DNA from: Lichenicoccus sp964245755
GTDB taxonomy: Bacteria > Pseudomonadota > Alphaproteobacteria > Acetobacterales > Acetobacteraceae
DNA length: 19,689 nucleotides
Direction of reading: 5' to 3'
Assembly: GCA_964245755.1 (NCBI GenBank)
Contig: CAXTNV010000062.1
Span: 1 to 19,689 of the forward strand
Positions within the stretch are counted from its first letter, which is position 1; each line of letters opens with the position of its first letter. Shown piece by piece: positions 10,036 through 17,118 of the stretch. The notes under the pieces were generated by a model. The model saw nothing but the letters and a program-made list of their open reading frames with translations. It was not told the origin of the DNA and searched no databases. The position numbers and the translations under genes were made by a program.

Positions 10036-10062
10036 ATATGTGTAAGGCGGGCCGCATGTCCA
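10033..10062 (-). promoter_or_regulatory. Candidate sigma70 promoter of the toxin-antitoxin operon
   Basis: On the minus strand, TGGACA (10062-10057) and TATGCT (10038-10033) are separated by 18 bases. The predicted transcription start near 10026 falls inside the palindromic repeat, which would allow repression by the antitoxin. It lies in the 75-base gap after the amidase gene. Confidence 0.4.
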
Positions 10063-10077
10063 GGATGTCCGCGCCAA

Positions 10078-11043
10078 TCAGCGCAGCAGCGTCTTGCGCA
10101 GCATGCCGTGCACGCCCTTCTCGCCGTTGACCGTCTGCGTCACCCGGAAGTCCGCGGCGAGCGAGCAGGTGGCGTAGGCCTGGTCGCGCGACAGCGGACT
10201 GCGCGCGGTGATCAGCTCGATCATCTCGCGCAGCGCCTGCTTCATCGCGAGATCGAGATCCTCGCTCATCCCCATCGTGATGTAGTGCGTCGGCGTCTCG
10301 GCGCGCGGCGTGCGCAGCAGCGGCGATGCTGCGCCGCCGCCGCGGTGCAGGATCAGCGTGAAGCGGCCGTCGAGGCACATCTCCAGCGCGTTGACGCAGA
10401 CCTCGCCGTCGCCCTGCAGCCCGTGGCCGTCGCCGGCGGAGAAGTTGGCCCCCTCCACCAGCACCGGCAGGAACAGCGTGCTGCCGGCGACCAGCTCCTT
10501 GTTGTCGAGGTTGCCGCCGTGCCGGCGCGGCTCGCGCGAGGAGATCCGGCCCCAATCGGCTGGCGGTGCGACCGCCATGATGCCGAAGAACGGCGACAGC
10601 GACAGCTCGATGCCGCCCGAGGCGCCCCACGGCAGGGTGCAGGTGCGGCGCGCGCGGTCAACCGGGATGTGGCTGATGAAGCGGTGCGGGAACTCGTCCG
10701 GCAAGGTACCGGCGAGCGGGCGAAAGCCGCAGTAGCCCCATTCCGCGGCCGGCTCGACGGCTTCGATGCGCACCTCCAGCATGTCGCCCGGCAGGGCGCC
10801 CCGGACCGCGACCGGGCCGGTCAGCATGTGCGTGCCGAGCCGATCGGCGCCCGACGCGTGGATGGCGGCGAGCAGCGGCGGGATCACGAGGCGGCCGCCG
10901 GAGGGCATCATCTCGGGGCCGCCGGACAGGCACTGCATCTCCACGCTGTCGCCGGACTCGATCAGCAGCACCGGCGGGATCGCGGCGTCGAAGACGCCGA
11001 GCCGGATCGTCTCCGGCGTCGCCGGAAGGCGATGCAGCGTCAT
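10078..11043 (-). CDS. Acetamidase/formamidase family protein
   Basis: Protein of 321 residues of the FmdA/AmdA family, which hydrolyses formamide, acetamide or related short amides to ammonia and the acid. Diagnostic stretches are the N-terminal SGDSVEMQC, VRGALPGDMLEVRIEAVEP, the metal-site region GGNLDNKELVAGSTLFLPV, and GDGHGLQGDGEVCVNALE. Length matches the roughly 300-residue short form. ATG at 11043 is chosen as the first in-frame ATG with full N-terminal homology; no strong ribosome-binding site precedes it. No amide transporter genes adjoin it, so its physiological substrate is unknown. It is divergent from the AI-2E/PerM gene across 182 bases and followed by the toxin-antitoxin operon. 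Confidence 0.9.
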   Translation of the reverse strand: MTLHRLPATPETIRLGVFDAAIPPVLLIESGDSVEMQCLSGGPEMMPSGGRLVIPPLLAAIHASGADRLGTHMLTGPVAVRGALPGDMLEVRIEAVEPAAEWGYCGFRPLAGTLPDEFPHRFISHIPVDRARRTCTLPWGASGGIELSLSPFFGIMAVAPPADWGRISSREPRRHGGNLDNKELVAGSTLFLPVLVEGANFSAGDGHGLQGDGEVCVNALEMCLDGRFTLILHRGGGAASPLLRTPRAETPTHYITMGMSEDLDLAMKQALREMIELITARSPLSRDQAYATCSLAADFRVTQTVNGEKGVHGMLRKTLLR

Positions 11044-11164
11044 GCCGCCGCTCGGTTCGCGCGTCGAACAGCCGGGTCGCCGATCATCATGCTGCTCCGT
11101 CCACTGCCCGACGTCGGCCCGAGGAAGATCGTGGAAGCCTCATGCCTTGAACTCCGCCGCTCGA

Positions 11165-11194
11165 TTGGCCGTTGCAGCCGCTCGGGGTTAGACT
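11165..11194 (+). promoter_or_regulatory. Candidate promoter of the AI-2E/PerM-family gene
   Basis: TTGGCC (11165-11170) and TAGACT (11189-11194) are separated by 18 bases, placing a transcript start about 25 bases before the ATG at 11226. Hexamer matches are moderate. The rest of the 182-base gap shows no other clear signal. Confidence 0.35.
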
Positions 11195-11225
11195 GAGGCC
11201 AGTGATCGGCCGCGAAGGGACGCAT

Positions 11226-12326
11226 ATGCCAGCGTATGTCACGGGGCCGCCGGCGGCACCGGCGGCCGAGGCTCGGCCCGATGAGGGCCACCGGTTCCAG
11301 CCGCTGGCACGCGGCCTGCTCGGGCTGGTGCTGGTGCTGCTCGGGCTGTTCACGCTGCACGACTTCCTGATCTCGCTGGCCTGGGCCGCGGTGTTCGCGA
11401 TCGCCACCTGGCCGCTGTTCCGGCGCGCCAAACATCGTCTGCCGGCGGACCGGCACAACCTGCTGCTGCCGCTCGCCTTCACCAGCGCGATCGCGCTGAT
11501 CTTCATCGTGCCGCTGGTGCTGATCGGCATCGAGGCCGGCCGGGAGGCGCAGGGGGTGCTGACCTGGATGGAGCATGCGCGCCACGCCGGCGTGCCGGTG
11601 CCGTCCTGGGCCGGCCGGCTTCCCTTCGGGCAGTCGATCACCGGCTGGTGGCAGCAGAACTTGGCCAGCCCCGACGACGCCAACACCCTGTTCGAGAACC
11701 TGCGCGCCGGCAGCAGCTTCAGGATGACGCGCGAATTCGGCAGCGAGCTCGCGCACCGCTTCACCCTGTTCGCCTTCACCATCATCACCCTGTTCTTCCT
11801 GTTCCGAGAAGGCGAGACGGTCAGCGAGCAGATGCTGGTGGCGAGCCGTCGCGCCTTCGGGCAGCGCGGCGAGCGGGTCGGGCGGCAGATCGTCGCCTCC
11901 GTGCACGGAACGGTCGACGGGCTGGTGCTGGTCGGCATCGGCGAGGGCTTCATCCTGGGATGCGCCTACGCGCTGGCGGGCGCGCCGCACCCCACCCTGT
12001 TCGGGGTGCTGACCGCGATTGCGGCGATGATCCCGTTCTGCGCCCTGATCGCCGTCGGGCTCGCCGCCCTGCTGGTCGTGGTGCAGGGATCGGCCGCACT
12101 CGGCGTCGGGCTGTTCGTGTTCGGCCTGGTGGTGATCTTCGTCGCCGATCACTTCGTCCGGCCGGTGCTGATCGGTGGCGCCACCAAGCTGCCGTTCCTG
12201 TGGGTGCTGCTCGGCATCCTGGGCGGGGTGGAAAGCTGGGGCCTGCTCGGCCTGTTCCTGGGGCCCGCGATCATGGCCGCGTTGATCCTGCTGTGGCGCG
12301 AGTGGGTGGCAGGGCCGCGGGGTTGA
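11226..12326 (+). CDS. AI-2E family transporter / PerM-type membrane protein
   Basis: Inner-membrane protein of 366 residues. Hydrophobic segments are readable at about residues 26-60 (paired), 75-95, a segment around 180 (FAFTIITLFFLF), and a cluster from about 230 to 350, giving the usual seven to eight transmembrane helices with a soluble loop between the third and fourth. The FREGE motif after the central helix and the VADHFVRPVLIGG stretch near the end are conserved in this family. Members have been linked to autoinducer-2 export or Na+/H+ antiport, but most are uncharacterised, so the substrate is not assigned. ATG at 11226 has GAAGGGA five bases upstream. The gene converges with tRNA-Pro, 18 bases apart. 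Confidence 0.88.
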   Translation: MPAYVTGPPAAPAAEARPDEGHRFQPLARGLLGLVLVLLGLFTLHDFLISLAWAAVFAIATWPLFRRAKHRLPADRHNLLLPLAFTSAIALIFIVPLVLIGIEAGREAQGVLTWMEHARHAGVPVPSWAGRLPFGQSITGWWQQNLASPDDANTLFENLRAGSSFRMTREFGSELAHRFTLFAFTIITLFFLFREGETVSEQMLVASRRAFGQRGERVGRQIVASVHGTVDGLVLVGIGEGFILGCAYALAGAPHPTLFGVLTAIAAMIPFCALIAVGLAALLVVVQGSAALGVGLFVFGLVVIFVADHFVRPVLIGGATKLPFLWVLLGILGGVESWGLLGLFLGPAIMAALILLWREWVAGPRG

Positions 12327-12344
12327 GGGCCGGAGGCGGGACAA

Positions 12345-12418
12345 TCGGGCAGGCGGGATTCGAACCCACGACCCCCAGTCCCCCAGACTGATGCGCTACC
12401 AGGCTGCGCTACTGCCCG
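12345..12418 (-). tRNA. tRNA-Pro (anticodon GGG)
   Basis: Full cloverleaf of 74 bases. The acceptor stem CGGGCAG/CTGCCCG is perfect; the D arm is GCGC/GCGC with AGCCTGGTA; the anticodon stem TCAGT/ACTGG (one T-G pair) closes the loop CTGGGGG, giving T33 and anticodon GGG with G37; the T arm is GTGGG-TTCGAAT-CCCGC. Discriminator base A; CCA is not encoded. GGG reads CCC and CCU codons. Confidence 0.96.
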
Positions 12419-12438
12419 TCCGCCTCGCGGCTGAGTCC

Positions 12439-12466
12439 GTTTAGCCCGCACCCGGGACGGAGGCAA
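12439..12466 (-). promoter_or_regulatory. Candidate tRNA-Pro promoter
   Basis: TTGCCT (12466-12461) and CTAAAC (12444-12439) are separated by 16 bases on the minus strand, with the -10 about 20 bases before the tRNA 5' end. This resembles the TTGNCN/CTANAN pattern of alphaproteobacterial stable-RNA promoters. The 97-base gap downstream of the MerR gene holds nothing else clear. Confidence 0.45.
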
Positions 12467-12515
12467 GCGGCGTCGGCTCGCGCCGCGCCGCCGGTTACGC
12501 ACCCCGGCGCGGTTC

Positions 12516-13091
12516 TCAGCGGCCGCTGGGGAGCAGTCGGCGCATCGCCTCCAGCTCGGCCAGGATCTCGCCCAGCGTCTGCCGCGACAGGGCGGAAGCG
12601 GGTTGCGCCGGCAGCGGCGGCGAAGTCTGAGGAGGAGGTGGCGGCGGCTCCCGCGCCTCGAGGCCCGGCGGCGGAGCGGATGCCGCGTCGGGATCGCGGT
12701 CGGCTTGGTCGGGAGGCGGCAGCACGTCGTTCAGGACGCCGCCGCCGTCGAGCAGCAGGCGCTGCACACCCTTGATGGTGTAGCCCTGGACGTAGAGCAG
12801 GTCGGAGATGCGCCGCAGCAGCACCACGTCGTCGGGCCGGTAGTAGCGTCGCCCCCCGCCGCGCTTGAGCGGCTTGACCTGCGGGAAGCGTGTTTCCCAG
12901 AAGCGCAGCACATGCTGCGGCACGTGCAGGTCGTCCGCCACCTCGCTGATGGTTCGGAACGCCGTGGCAGCCTTCTTGGGGCGTCCGCGCTCGACACCGA
13001 GTTCACCTTCCAGCGGCTCGAAGCCCGCCGGTTCGGCACTCTCGGGATCCGGATCCCCGAGCTGCGTCCAGGGATCCTGCTGCGAGATCAT
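12516..13091 (-). CDS. MerR family transcriptional regulator
   Basis: Protein of 191 residues with one N-terminal-type MerR winged helix at residues about 45-110: TISEVADDLHVPQHVLRFWE, the recognition region with RGGGRRYYRPDD, then LLRRISDLLYVQGYTIKGVQRLL. A Pro-rich disordered segment (about 125-165) and a short C-terminal helix follow; there is no Cys-rich effector domain, so it is unlikely to be a metal sensor. The ATG at 13091 overlaps the ihfA stop as ATGA, a pairing with ihfA that is very conserved in alphaproteobacteria. The target is unknown. The 40 residues before the HTH are acidic and variable. Confidence 0.93.
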   Translation of the reverse strand: MISQQDPWTQLGDPDPESAEPAGFEPLEGELGVERGRPKKAATAFRTISEVADDLHVPQHVLRFWETRFPQVKPLKRGGGRRYYRPDDVVLLRRISDLLYVQGYTIKGVQRLLLDGGGVLNDVLPPPDQADRDPDAASAPPPGLEAREPPPPPPQTSPPLPAQPASALSRQTLGEILAELEAMRRLLPSGR

Positions 13092-13414
13092 CCGGTGTCG
13101 TCCTCACCGGAGGAGTGCTGCGCGCCATCGTGGCCGTTGACCCGTGCCTTCAATACCTGGCTTGGCCGGAATACCAATACCGAGCGCGGCAGGATCGGCA
13201 CCTCGATGCCGGTCTTAGGATTGCGTCCCACCCGGCGGCCCTTCTGCCGAACCGAGAAGGTACCGAACCCGCTGATCTTGACGGAATCACCCGACTGCAG
13301 CGCGAAAGCCAGTCGCTCGAGCACGCCCTCGAGCAGTTCAGCCGACTCGTTCCGTGACAGGCCGACCTGCGTGTAGATGGTCTCAGCGAGGTTGGCGCGG
13401 GTCACCGTACTCAT
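13088..13414 (-). CDS. ihfA: Integration host factor subunit alpha
   Basis: HU/IHF-family DNA-bending protein of 108 residues, partner of IHF-beta. It shows the N-terminal helices (TRANLAETIYTQVGLSRNES), VKISGFGTFSVRQKGRRVGRN, and the beta-arm tip GRNPKTGIEVPI whose proline intercalates in DNA, ending with a short acidic tail. The pattern distinguishes IHF-alpha from HU. ATG at 13414 begins exactly at the homology boundary. There is no convincing ribosome-binding site, and a good promoter lies so close that the transcript may start at the ATG. Its stop overlaps the MerR start by four bases. Confidence 0.95.
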   Translation of the reverse strand: MSTVTRANLAETIYTQVGLSRNESAELLEGVLERLAFALQSGDSVKISGFGTFSVRQKGRRVGRNPKTGIEVPILPRSVLVFRPSQVLKARVNGHDGAQHSSGEDDTG

Positions 13415-13420
13415 GCGAGG

Positions 13421-13449
13421 AGCCTATGCAACCCCGCAAGTGGCGTCAA
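13421..13449 (-). promoter_or_regulatory. Strong sigma70-type promoter candidate for ihfA-merR
   Basis: TTGACG (13449-13444), a 17-base spacer and TAGGCT (13426-13421). The expected start, seven bases past the -10, is position 13414, the A of the ihfA ATG, predicting a leaderless mRNA. It follows fabH directly, so ihfA may be transcribed separately from rpmF-plsX-fabH. Confidence 0.5.
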
Positions 13450-13475
13450 ATGAAGCAAAAGCGCGGCGTCGCCGC
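13448..13475 (-). terminator. Possible terminator after fabH
   Basis: On the minus strand a GCGGC/GCCGC stem with a 3-base loop (13475-13463) overlaps the fabH stop and is followed by a T-rich tail (GCTTTTGCTTCATTT). The stem is short but GC-only. It overlaps the -35 of the ihfA promoter by two bases. Confidence 0.4.
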
Positions 13476-14455
13476 TACATCCGCACCAGCGCCGAGCCCC
13501 AGGTGAGGCCGCCACCGAGTGCCTCCATCAGCACCAGGTCGCCGCGACGTATGCGGCCGTCGCGCACTGCTTCGGTGAGCGCCAGCGGAATGGAGGCGGC
13601 TGAGGTGTTGGCGTGCCGGTCCACGGTCACGATCACCCGCTCCGGCGGCAGGCCGAGTTTCCTGCCCAGCGCGTCGATGATGCGCTTGTTGGCCTGGTGC
13701 GGCACCAGCCAGTCGATGTCGTCGGCGGTCAGGCCGTTAGCGCCCAGCGCCTCGTCCACCGACGCCGACAGCTTGCCCACCGCGTGACGGAACACCTCGC
13801 GGCCGTTCATGCGCAGGTGGCCGGACTGCTCGCGGCGTCCGATCGCGCCGTCGACGTAGAGCAAATCGCCGGTGCTGCCGTCGCCGTGCAGGTGGGTCGA
13901 CAGCACGCCACGATCGGATCCGGACGGGGCGCCGCGCAGCAGCACGGCACCGGCGCCATCGCCGAACAGCACGCAGGTGGCGCGATCGGTCCAGTCCAGG
14001 ATGCGCGAGTACACCTCGCTGCCGATAACCAGCACCGTGCGCGCCTGGCCGCAGCGGATGAAGGCGTCGGCCGCGGCGAGGGCGAAGATGAAGCCGGAGC
14101 AGGCGGCGCTCACGTCGAAGCCGAAACCGCGCGCGATGCCGAGTGCCGCCTGTATGCGCAGCGCGGTCGCGGGGAAGCACTGGTCGGGGGTGGAGGTGCC
14201 GACGATCACCGCGTCCACCTCGGCCGCCTCGATGCCGGCATCGGCCAGAGCGGCCCGGGCCGCCTCGGCGCCCATGAAGGCCGCAGTCTCGTGCGGTGCC
14301 GCGAGATGGCGCTGCACGATCCCGGTGCGCTCGCGGATCCAGCTGTCGGAGGTGTCCACCCGTCGGGCGAGCTCGTCGTTGCCGACGATCCGCTCCGGCA
14401 GGTAGCCGCCGACGCCGACCAGGTGCACCTCGGCGGATGGCACAAGGCGCGACAC
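13475..14455 (-). CDS. fabH: 3-oxoacyl-ACP synthase III (beta-ketoacyl-ACP synthase III)
   Basis: FabH condenses acetyl-CoA with malonyl-ACP to start type II fatty acid synthesis. The product of 326 residues has the full triad: Cys119 in SAACSGF, His253 in VPHQANKRI, and Asn283 in HANTSAASIP. Typical GVGGYLPERIVGNDEL and ERTGIVQRH N-terminal stretches are present, and the GGGLTWGSALVRM end is intact. The start is GTG at 14455, immediately after the plsX TGA (zero gap, TGAGTG), which points to translational coupling. GTG codons at residues 5 and 10 are less likely because they trim homology. It belongs to the rpmF-plsX-fabH unit common in proteobacteria. Confidence 0.96.
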   Translation of the reverse strand: MSRLVPSAEVHLVGVGGYLPERIVGNDELARRVDTSDSWIRERTGIVQRHLAAPHETAAFMGAEAARAALADAGIEAAEVDAVIVGTSTPDQCFPATALRIQAALGIARGFGFDVSAACSGFIFALAAADAFIRCGQARTVLVIGSEVYSRILDWTDRATCVLFGDGAGAVLLRGAPSGSDRGVLSTHLHGDGSTGDLLYVDGAIGRREQSGHLRMNGREVFRHAVGKLSASVDEALGANGLTADDIDWLVPHQANKRIIDALGRKLGLPPERVIVTVDRHANTSAASIPLALTEAVRDGRIRRGDLVLMEALGGGLTWGSALVRM

Positions 14456-15538
14456 TCAGCTGACCGCGGCGATCGGCGTCGTGCTCTCGCCGCCCGGCCG
14501 CTTCATCGCCTTGTCCATCGGCGGCCGGATCAGCTCCAGCCCCTCGCGGATGCGGTCGTTGAAGCCGTGGGTAACCATGTCGACCGCCACGTCGACGGCG
14601 TGCGCGAAGCCTTCCGCATCGGTGCCGCCGTGCGACTTCACCACCACGCCGTTCAGCCCGATCAGCACCGCACCGTTGTAGCGGCGCGGATCGAGCCACT
14701 CGCGCATCCGCTCCAACCCCGGGCGAACCAGCACGTAGCCGAGGCGGGAGACCATGCTGGCCGCGAACACCTGCTTGAGCAGGTCGCCGACCAGGCGCAG
14801 CGCGCCCTCGCCGGTCTTCAGCGCCACGTTGCCGGTGAAGCCGTCGGTCACCACCACGTCGGTGGTGCCGGCGGTGATGTCGTGCCCTTCGACGAAGCCG
14901 TGGAACTGCTTGGCGATGGTGCTGCTGCGCAGCACCTCGGCGGCCTGCTTCAGGCGTTCGTCGCCCTTCATCTCCTCGGCGCCGACGTTGAGCAGCCCGA
15001 TCGTCGGAGCCGGCAGGCCGAGCACGGTGCGCGCGAACACTTCGCCCATGACCGCGAACTCGACCAGGTTGCGCCAGTCGCAGAGCACGTTGGCGCCGAG
15101 ATCGAGCATCACGACGTCGCCGCGCGCGGACGGGCTCAGCGCCGCAAGCGCCGGCCGGTCGATCCCGGGCAGCGTCTTCACCACGATCTTGGCCAGCGCC
15201 ATCAAAGCGCCGCTGTTGCCGGCGGAGACCACCCCCTGCGCTTCCCGCGCCGCGACCGCGTCCATCGCCAGGCGCATCGAGCAGTCGCGCATGCGCAGGG
15301 CGGCGGTCGGCTTGACGTCCATGCCGATGGCGCTGCCGGCGTGGCGCACCGTGCAGATGCCGCGCGCCAGCTTGCGCCGCTGCAGCAGGCCGTCCAGCCG
15401 CGCCTGGTCACCGACCAGCAGGATACGGACGGCGGGATGACGGGTGGCGGTGATCTCCAGCCCGTCGACCACGATCTCGGGCGCCCCGTCGCCTCCCATG
15501 GCGTCCACCGCTAGGGTGTGCGCGCCCGGCGGGTTCAT
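14456..15538 (-). CDS. plsX: Phosphate acyltransferase PlsX
   Basis: PlsX converts acyl-ACP to acyl-phosphate for PlsY in phospholipid synthesis; it is a peripheral membrane enzyme. The 360-residue product carries the N-terminal LAVDAMGGDGAPEIVVDG, VVSAGNSGALMALA, LDLGANVLCDWRNLVEFAVMG, LLNVGAEEMKG and VVVTDGFTGNVALKTGEG, all PlsX hallmarks, and a complete C-terminus with NGVVVKSHGGTDAEGF. ATG at 15538 lies 14 bases after the rpmF stop; GTG at 15544 (two codons longer) is an equally possible start, and neither has a strong ribosome-binding site. It abuts fabH directly. Confidence 0.96.
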   Translation of the reverse strand: MNPPGAHTLAVDAMGGDGAPEIVVDGLEITATRHPAVRILLVGDQARLDGLLQRRKLARGICTVRHAGSAIGMDVKPTAALRMRDCSMRLAMDAVAAREAQGVVSAGNSGALMALAKIVVKTLPGIDRPALAALSPSARGDVVMLDLGANVLCDWRNLVEFAVMGEVFARTVLGLPAPTIGLLNVGAEEMKGDERLKQAAEVLRSSTIAKQFHGFVEGHDITAGTTDVVVTDGFTGNVALKTGEGALRLVGDLLKQVFAASMVSRLGYVLVRPGLERMREWLDPRRYNGAVLIGLNGVVVKSHGGTDAEGFAHAVDVAVDMVTHGFNDRIREGLELIRPPMDKAMKRPGGESTTPIAAVS

Positions 15539-15552
15539 CGACACGGCAGGGC

Positions 15553-15756
15553 TCAGATCCGAACGGTGCCCTTCAGGGCCTTGCCGGCCTGCACCACTTC
15601 GCGGCCGTCGTAGTGGCCGCAATGGCCGCAGACATGGTGCGGACGCTTCAGCTCGCCGCAGTTGCCGCACTCCGCATGCGCCTGCACCGGCAGCGCCTCG
15701 TGGCTCCGACGCATGCCGCGACGCGAGGGTGAGGTCTTTCTCTTGGGAACAGCCAT
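15553..15756 (-). CDS. rpmF: 50S ribosomal protein L32
   Basis: L32 of 67 residues in the large ribosomal subunit. The N-terminus MAVPKRKTSPSRRGMRRSH is characteristic, and the zinc ribbon is complete, with Cys30, Cys33, Cys43 and Cys46 (CGNC and CGHC). ATG at 15756 has GGAGGGG about nine bases upstream. That site overlaps a small GGGG/CCCC hairpin adjoining the ATG. It is first in the rpmF-plsX-fabH unit, linking ribosome and lipid synthesis. Confidence 0.97.
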   Translation of the reverse strand: MAVPKRKTSPSRRGMRRSHEALPVQAHAECGNCGELKRPHHVCGHCGHYDGREVVQAGKALKGTVRI

Positions 15757-15769
15757 GGGGGTGAGCCCC
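15757..15769 (-). promoter_or_regulatory. Hairpin covering the rpmF ribosome-binding site
   Basis: On the minus strand GGGG-CTCA-CCCC (C) lies directly before the ATG. The GGGG is part of the GGAGGGG ribosome-binding site, so folding would hide it. Whether it is functional or a chance GC feature cannot be told from sequence. Confidence 0.3.
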
Positions 15770-15913
15770 TCCGATCTACAGGAACAGGCCGCGGATCACG
15801 ACGTCGCCGTTGCCGTGGCGCCTCTCGGCAAGGTTGAGGCGCGGGCCTTAGCAGAGTCGCCACACCCCCGCAAGCTCGTGCCGGCCTCCCGGACGGGCCG
15901 CGCACGGACCTCG

Positions 15914-16450
15914 CTAGCCCTCGCCGGAACCGGTGCCACGGCCGAGGCGAGCCAGCGCGGCGAACGGGTTCGGCCGCTCCGGCTCCGCCTCCGCGGGCGG
16001 CTCCGGCGGCAGGGGCGGCGCGAGCCCGGGCATCCTGGGATAAGGGTCGAGGGCGAGCGCGAGCTGTTCCGCGGCGGTCTCGCCAAGGTCGATGGCGTCC
16101 CCCAAATAGACGATCTCGTCGGGCGCCTCCGGGTCGATGTCTTCCTCCTCGGCACCCTCCGGAACGAAGCGCAGGGCGAACCGCTCGCTGACCACGGCCT
16201 CGAACGGTTCCAGCGACACCACGCAGAGCTGGGTGACCTCCGCACACAGCGCCGCTTCCGCCGCGACCTGGCCGGCAAGCGGCGGCGACAGCCGGAACCG
16301 GCAGGTCAGCGAGGCCACTGCCGGAAGCTGCAGCCGTTGCGCCAGCGCCCGGCACTCCGCCGGGCTGGCCTCGACGTCCTGCTCCAGCCCGCCGGCGCCG
16401 ATGCGGCCGAGCGGGACGCGACGCGACAGTTCCGGACGATGCGCCGTCAT
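15914..16450 (-). CDS. YceD/DUF177 domain protein
   Basis: Protein of 178 residues of the YceD (DUF177) family, usually encoded near rpmF; it has been connected with 23S rRNA/ribosome metabolism, but the molecular role is not established. Conserved features are the central C-x(2)-S-L-E-P-F (CVVSLEPF), the acidic segment (EGAEEEDIDPEAPDEIVYLGD), and DLGETAAEQLALALDPYPRMPG. A Pro/Glu-rich C-terminal tail follows. ATG at 16450 overlaps the stop of the upstream chaperone gene as ATGA. It precedes rpmF by 157 bases containing an imperfect TTGCCG/CGGCAA hairpin (15810-15831) and no gene. Confidence 0.88.
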   Translation of the reverse strand: MTAHRPELSRRVPLGRIGAGGLEQDVEASPAECRALAQRLQLPAVASLTCRFRLSPPLAGQVAAEAALCAEVTQLCVVSLEPFEAVVSERFALRFVPEGAEEEDIDPEAPDEIVYLGDAIDLGETAAEQLALALDPYPRMPGLAPPLPPEPPAEAEPERPNPFAALARLGRGTGSGEG

Positions 16451-16971
16451 CGCTGTTCTCCTGCTGGCCCCGCCACCTCGGCCAGGGCAAGGAAGCGCAC
16501 CCGCCCCGCCGCCAGCTCGCTCTCCGCCTGCGCCGCCAGCGCCGCGTCCTGGCGTGTCGCCCAGCCTGCAAGCCGGTCGGCCTGCAGCCCGGCCGCCTCC
16601 CGCCCGCGCCATATGTTGCGCAGCAGGGCGGCGGACAAGACGCCGGCGCCGGCGCCGTCCAGCGCCTCGCCGTAGGCGCGGGCGCGGCCGTGGTAGCCCT
16701 CCCACATGGCGCGCACCCGGCGCGGCACGCCGGGATCGCCGACCCCGCCCTCGCGCAGGCACGCATCCATGTCGGTGAACATGGCGTCGAACACCGCCTG
16801 CGCCAGCGCGCGGCCCGGGATGGACGCGCCGAGGCGGCGGCTGAGCAGGGCCACGTGCAGGCAGATCATGTCGAAGCGGCCGTCCAGCGTGTCGGCGACC
16901 GCGAGCCCCTCGGGCAGCTCGCCGTAGAAGACCGGATCGCGGGCCGCCGCGACCGCCTGGCCGTACAGCAC
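16447..16971 (-). CDS. Ubiquinol-cytochrome c chaperone family protein (CBP3/UQCC1-like)
   Basis: Homologue of mitochondrial CBP3, a chaperone for cytochrome b assembly in the bc1 complex. The family core reads LYGQAVAAARDPVFY, VADTLDGRFDMICLHVALLSRRL, FDAMFTDMDACLREGGVGD, and MWEGYHGRARAYGEAL, all conserved. From the first canonical start, GTG at 16971, the product is 174 residues, but this begins right at the conserved LYG and lacks the usual short basic N-terminus. The frame stays open upstream and reads IIRWFGPSARRP... after a GGAGG, so the real start is probably an ATC at 17037 (see the separate entry). The stop overlaps the DUF177 start as ATGA. It is divergent from bamE. Confidence 0.87.
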   Translation of the reverse strand: MLYGQAVAAARDPVFYGELPEGLAVADTLDGRFDMICLHVALLSRRLGASIPGRALAQAVFDAMFTDMDACLREGGVGDPGVPRRVRAMWEGYHGRARAYGEALDGAGAGVLSAALLRNIWRGREAAGLQADRLAGWATRQDAALAAQAESELAAGRVRFLALAEVAGPAGEQR

Positions 16972-17047
16972 GAAGCCGAGACGCTCGCATCCTCGGGACG
17001 CCGGTCGGCGAGCGGATGGGCCGAACCAGCGGATGATCGAGACCTCC
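16972..17047 (-). promoter_or_regulatory. Ribosome-binding site and probable N-terminal extension of the chaperone gene, with ATC start
   Basis: GGAGG (17047-17043) is followed after 5 bases by ATC at 17037, in frame with the chaperone. The 22 added codons (beginning I-I-R-W-F-G) resemble the usual M-x-R-W-F-G start of this family. No ATG, GTG or TTG occurs in frame between 17037 and 16971. The full protein would be 196 residues. Confidence 0.5.
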
Positions 17048-17118
17048 GATCGAGATTGACAGCACCCGGCCGATCAGGCACCGGGGCGCTTCCTCTATCA
17101 CAGGACGATGATCCCGCC

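Noticed and set aside
12345..12418. tRNA-Pro as an integration site for a mobile island.
   Set aside because: No integrase and no duplicated tRNA 3' end seen; flanking genes are ordinary.
13613..15514. 633-codon open frame antisense to fabH and plsX.
   Set aside because: Covers two well-conserved genes on the opposite strand and reads as a His/Gln/Arg-rich shadow.
17056..17061. Consensus TTGACA as the -35 of bamE.
   Set aside because: No -10-like hexamer lies 16-18 bases downstream (the sequence there is CACCGG), so I do not call a promoter.
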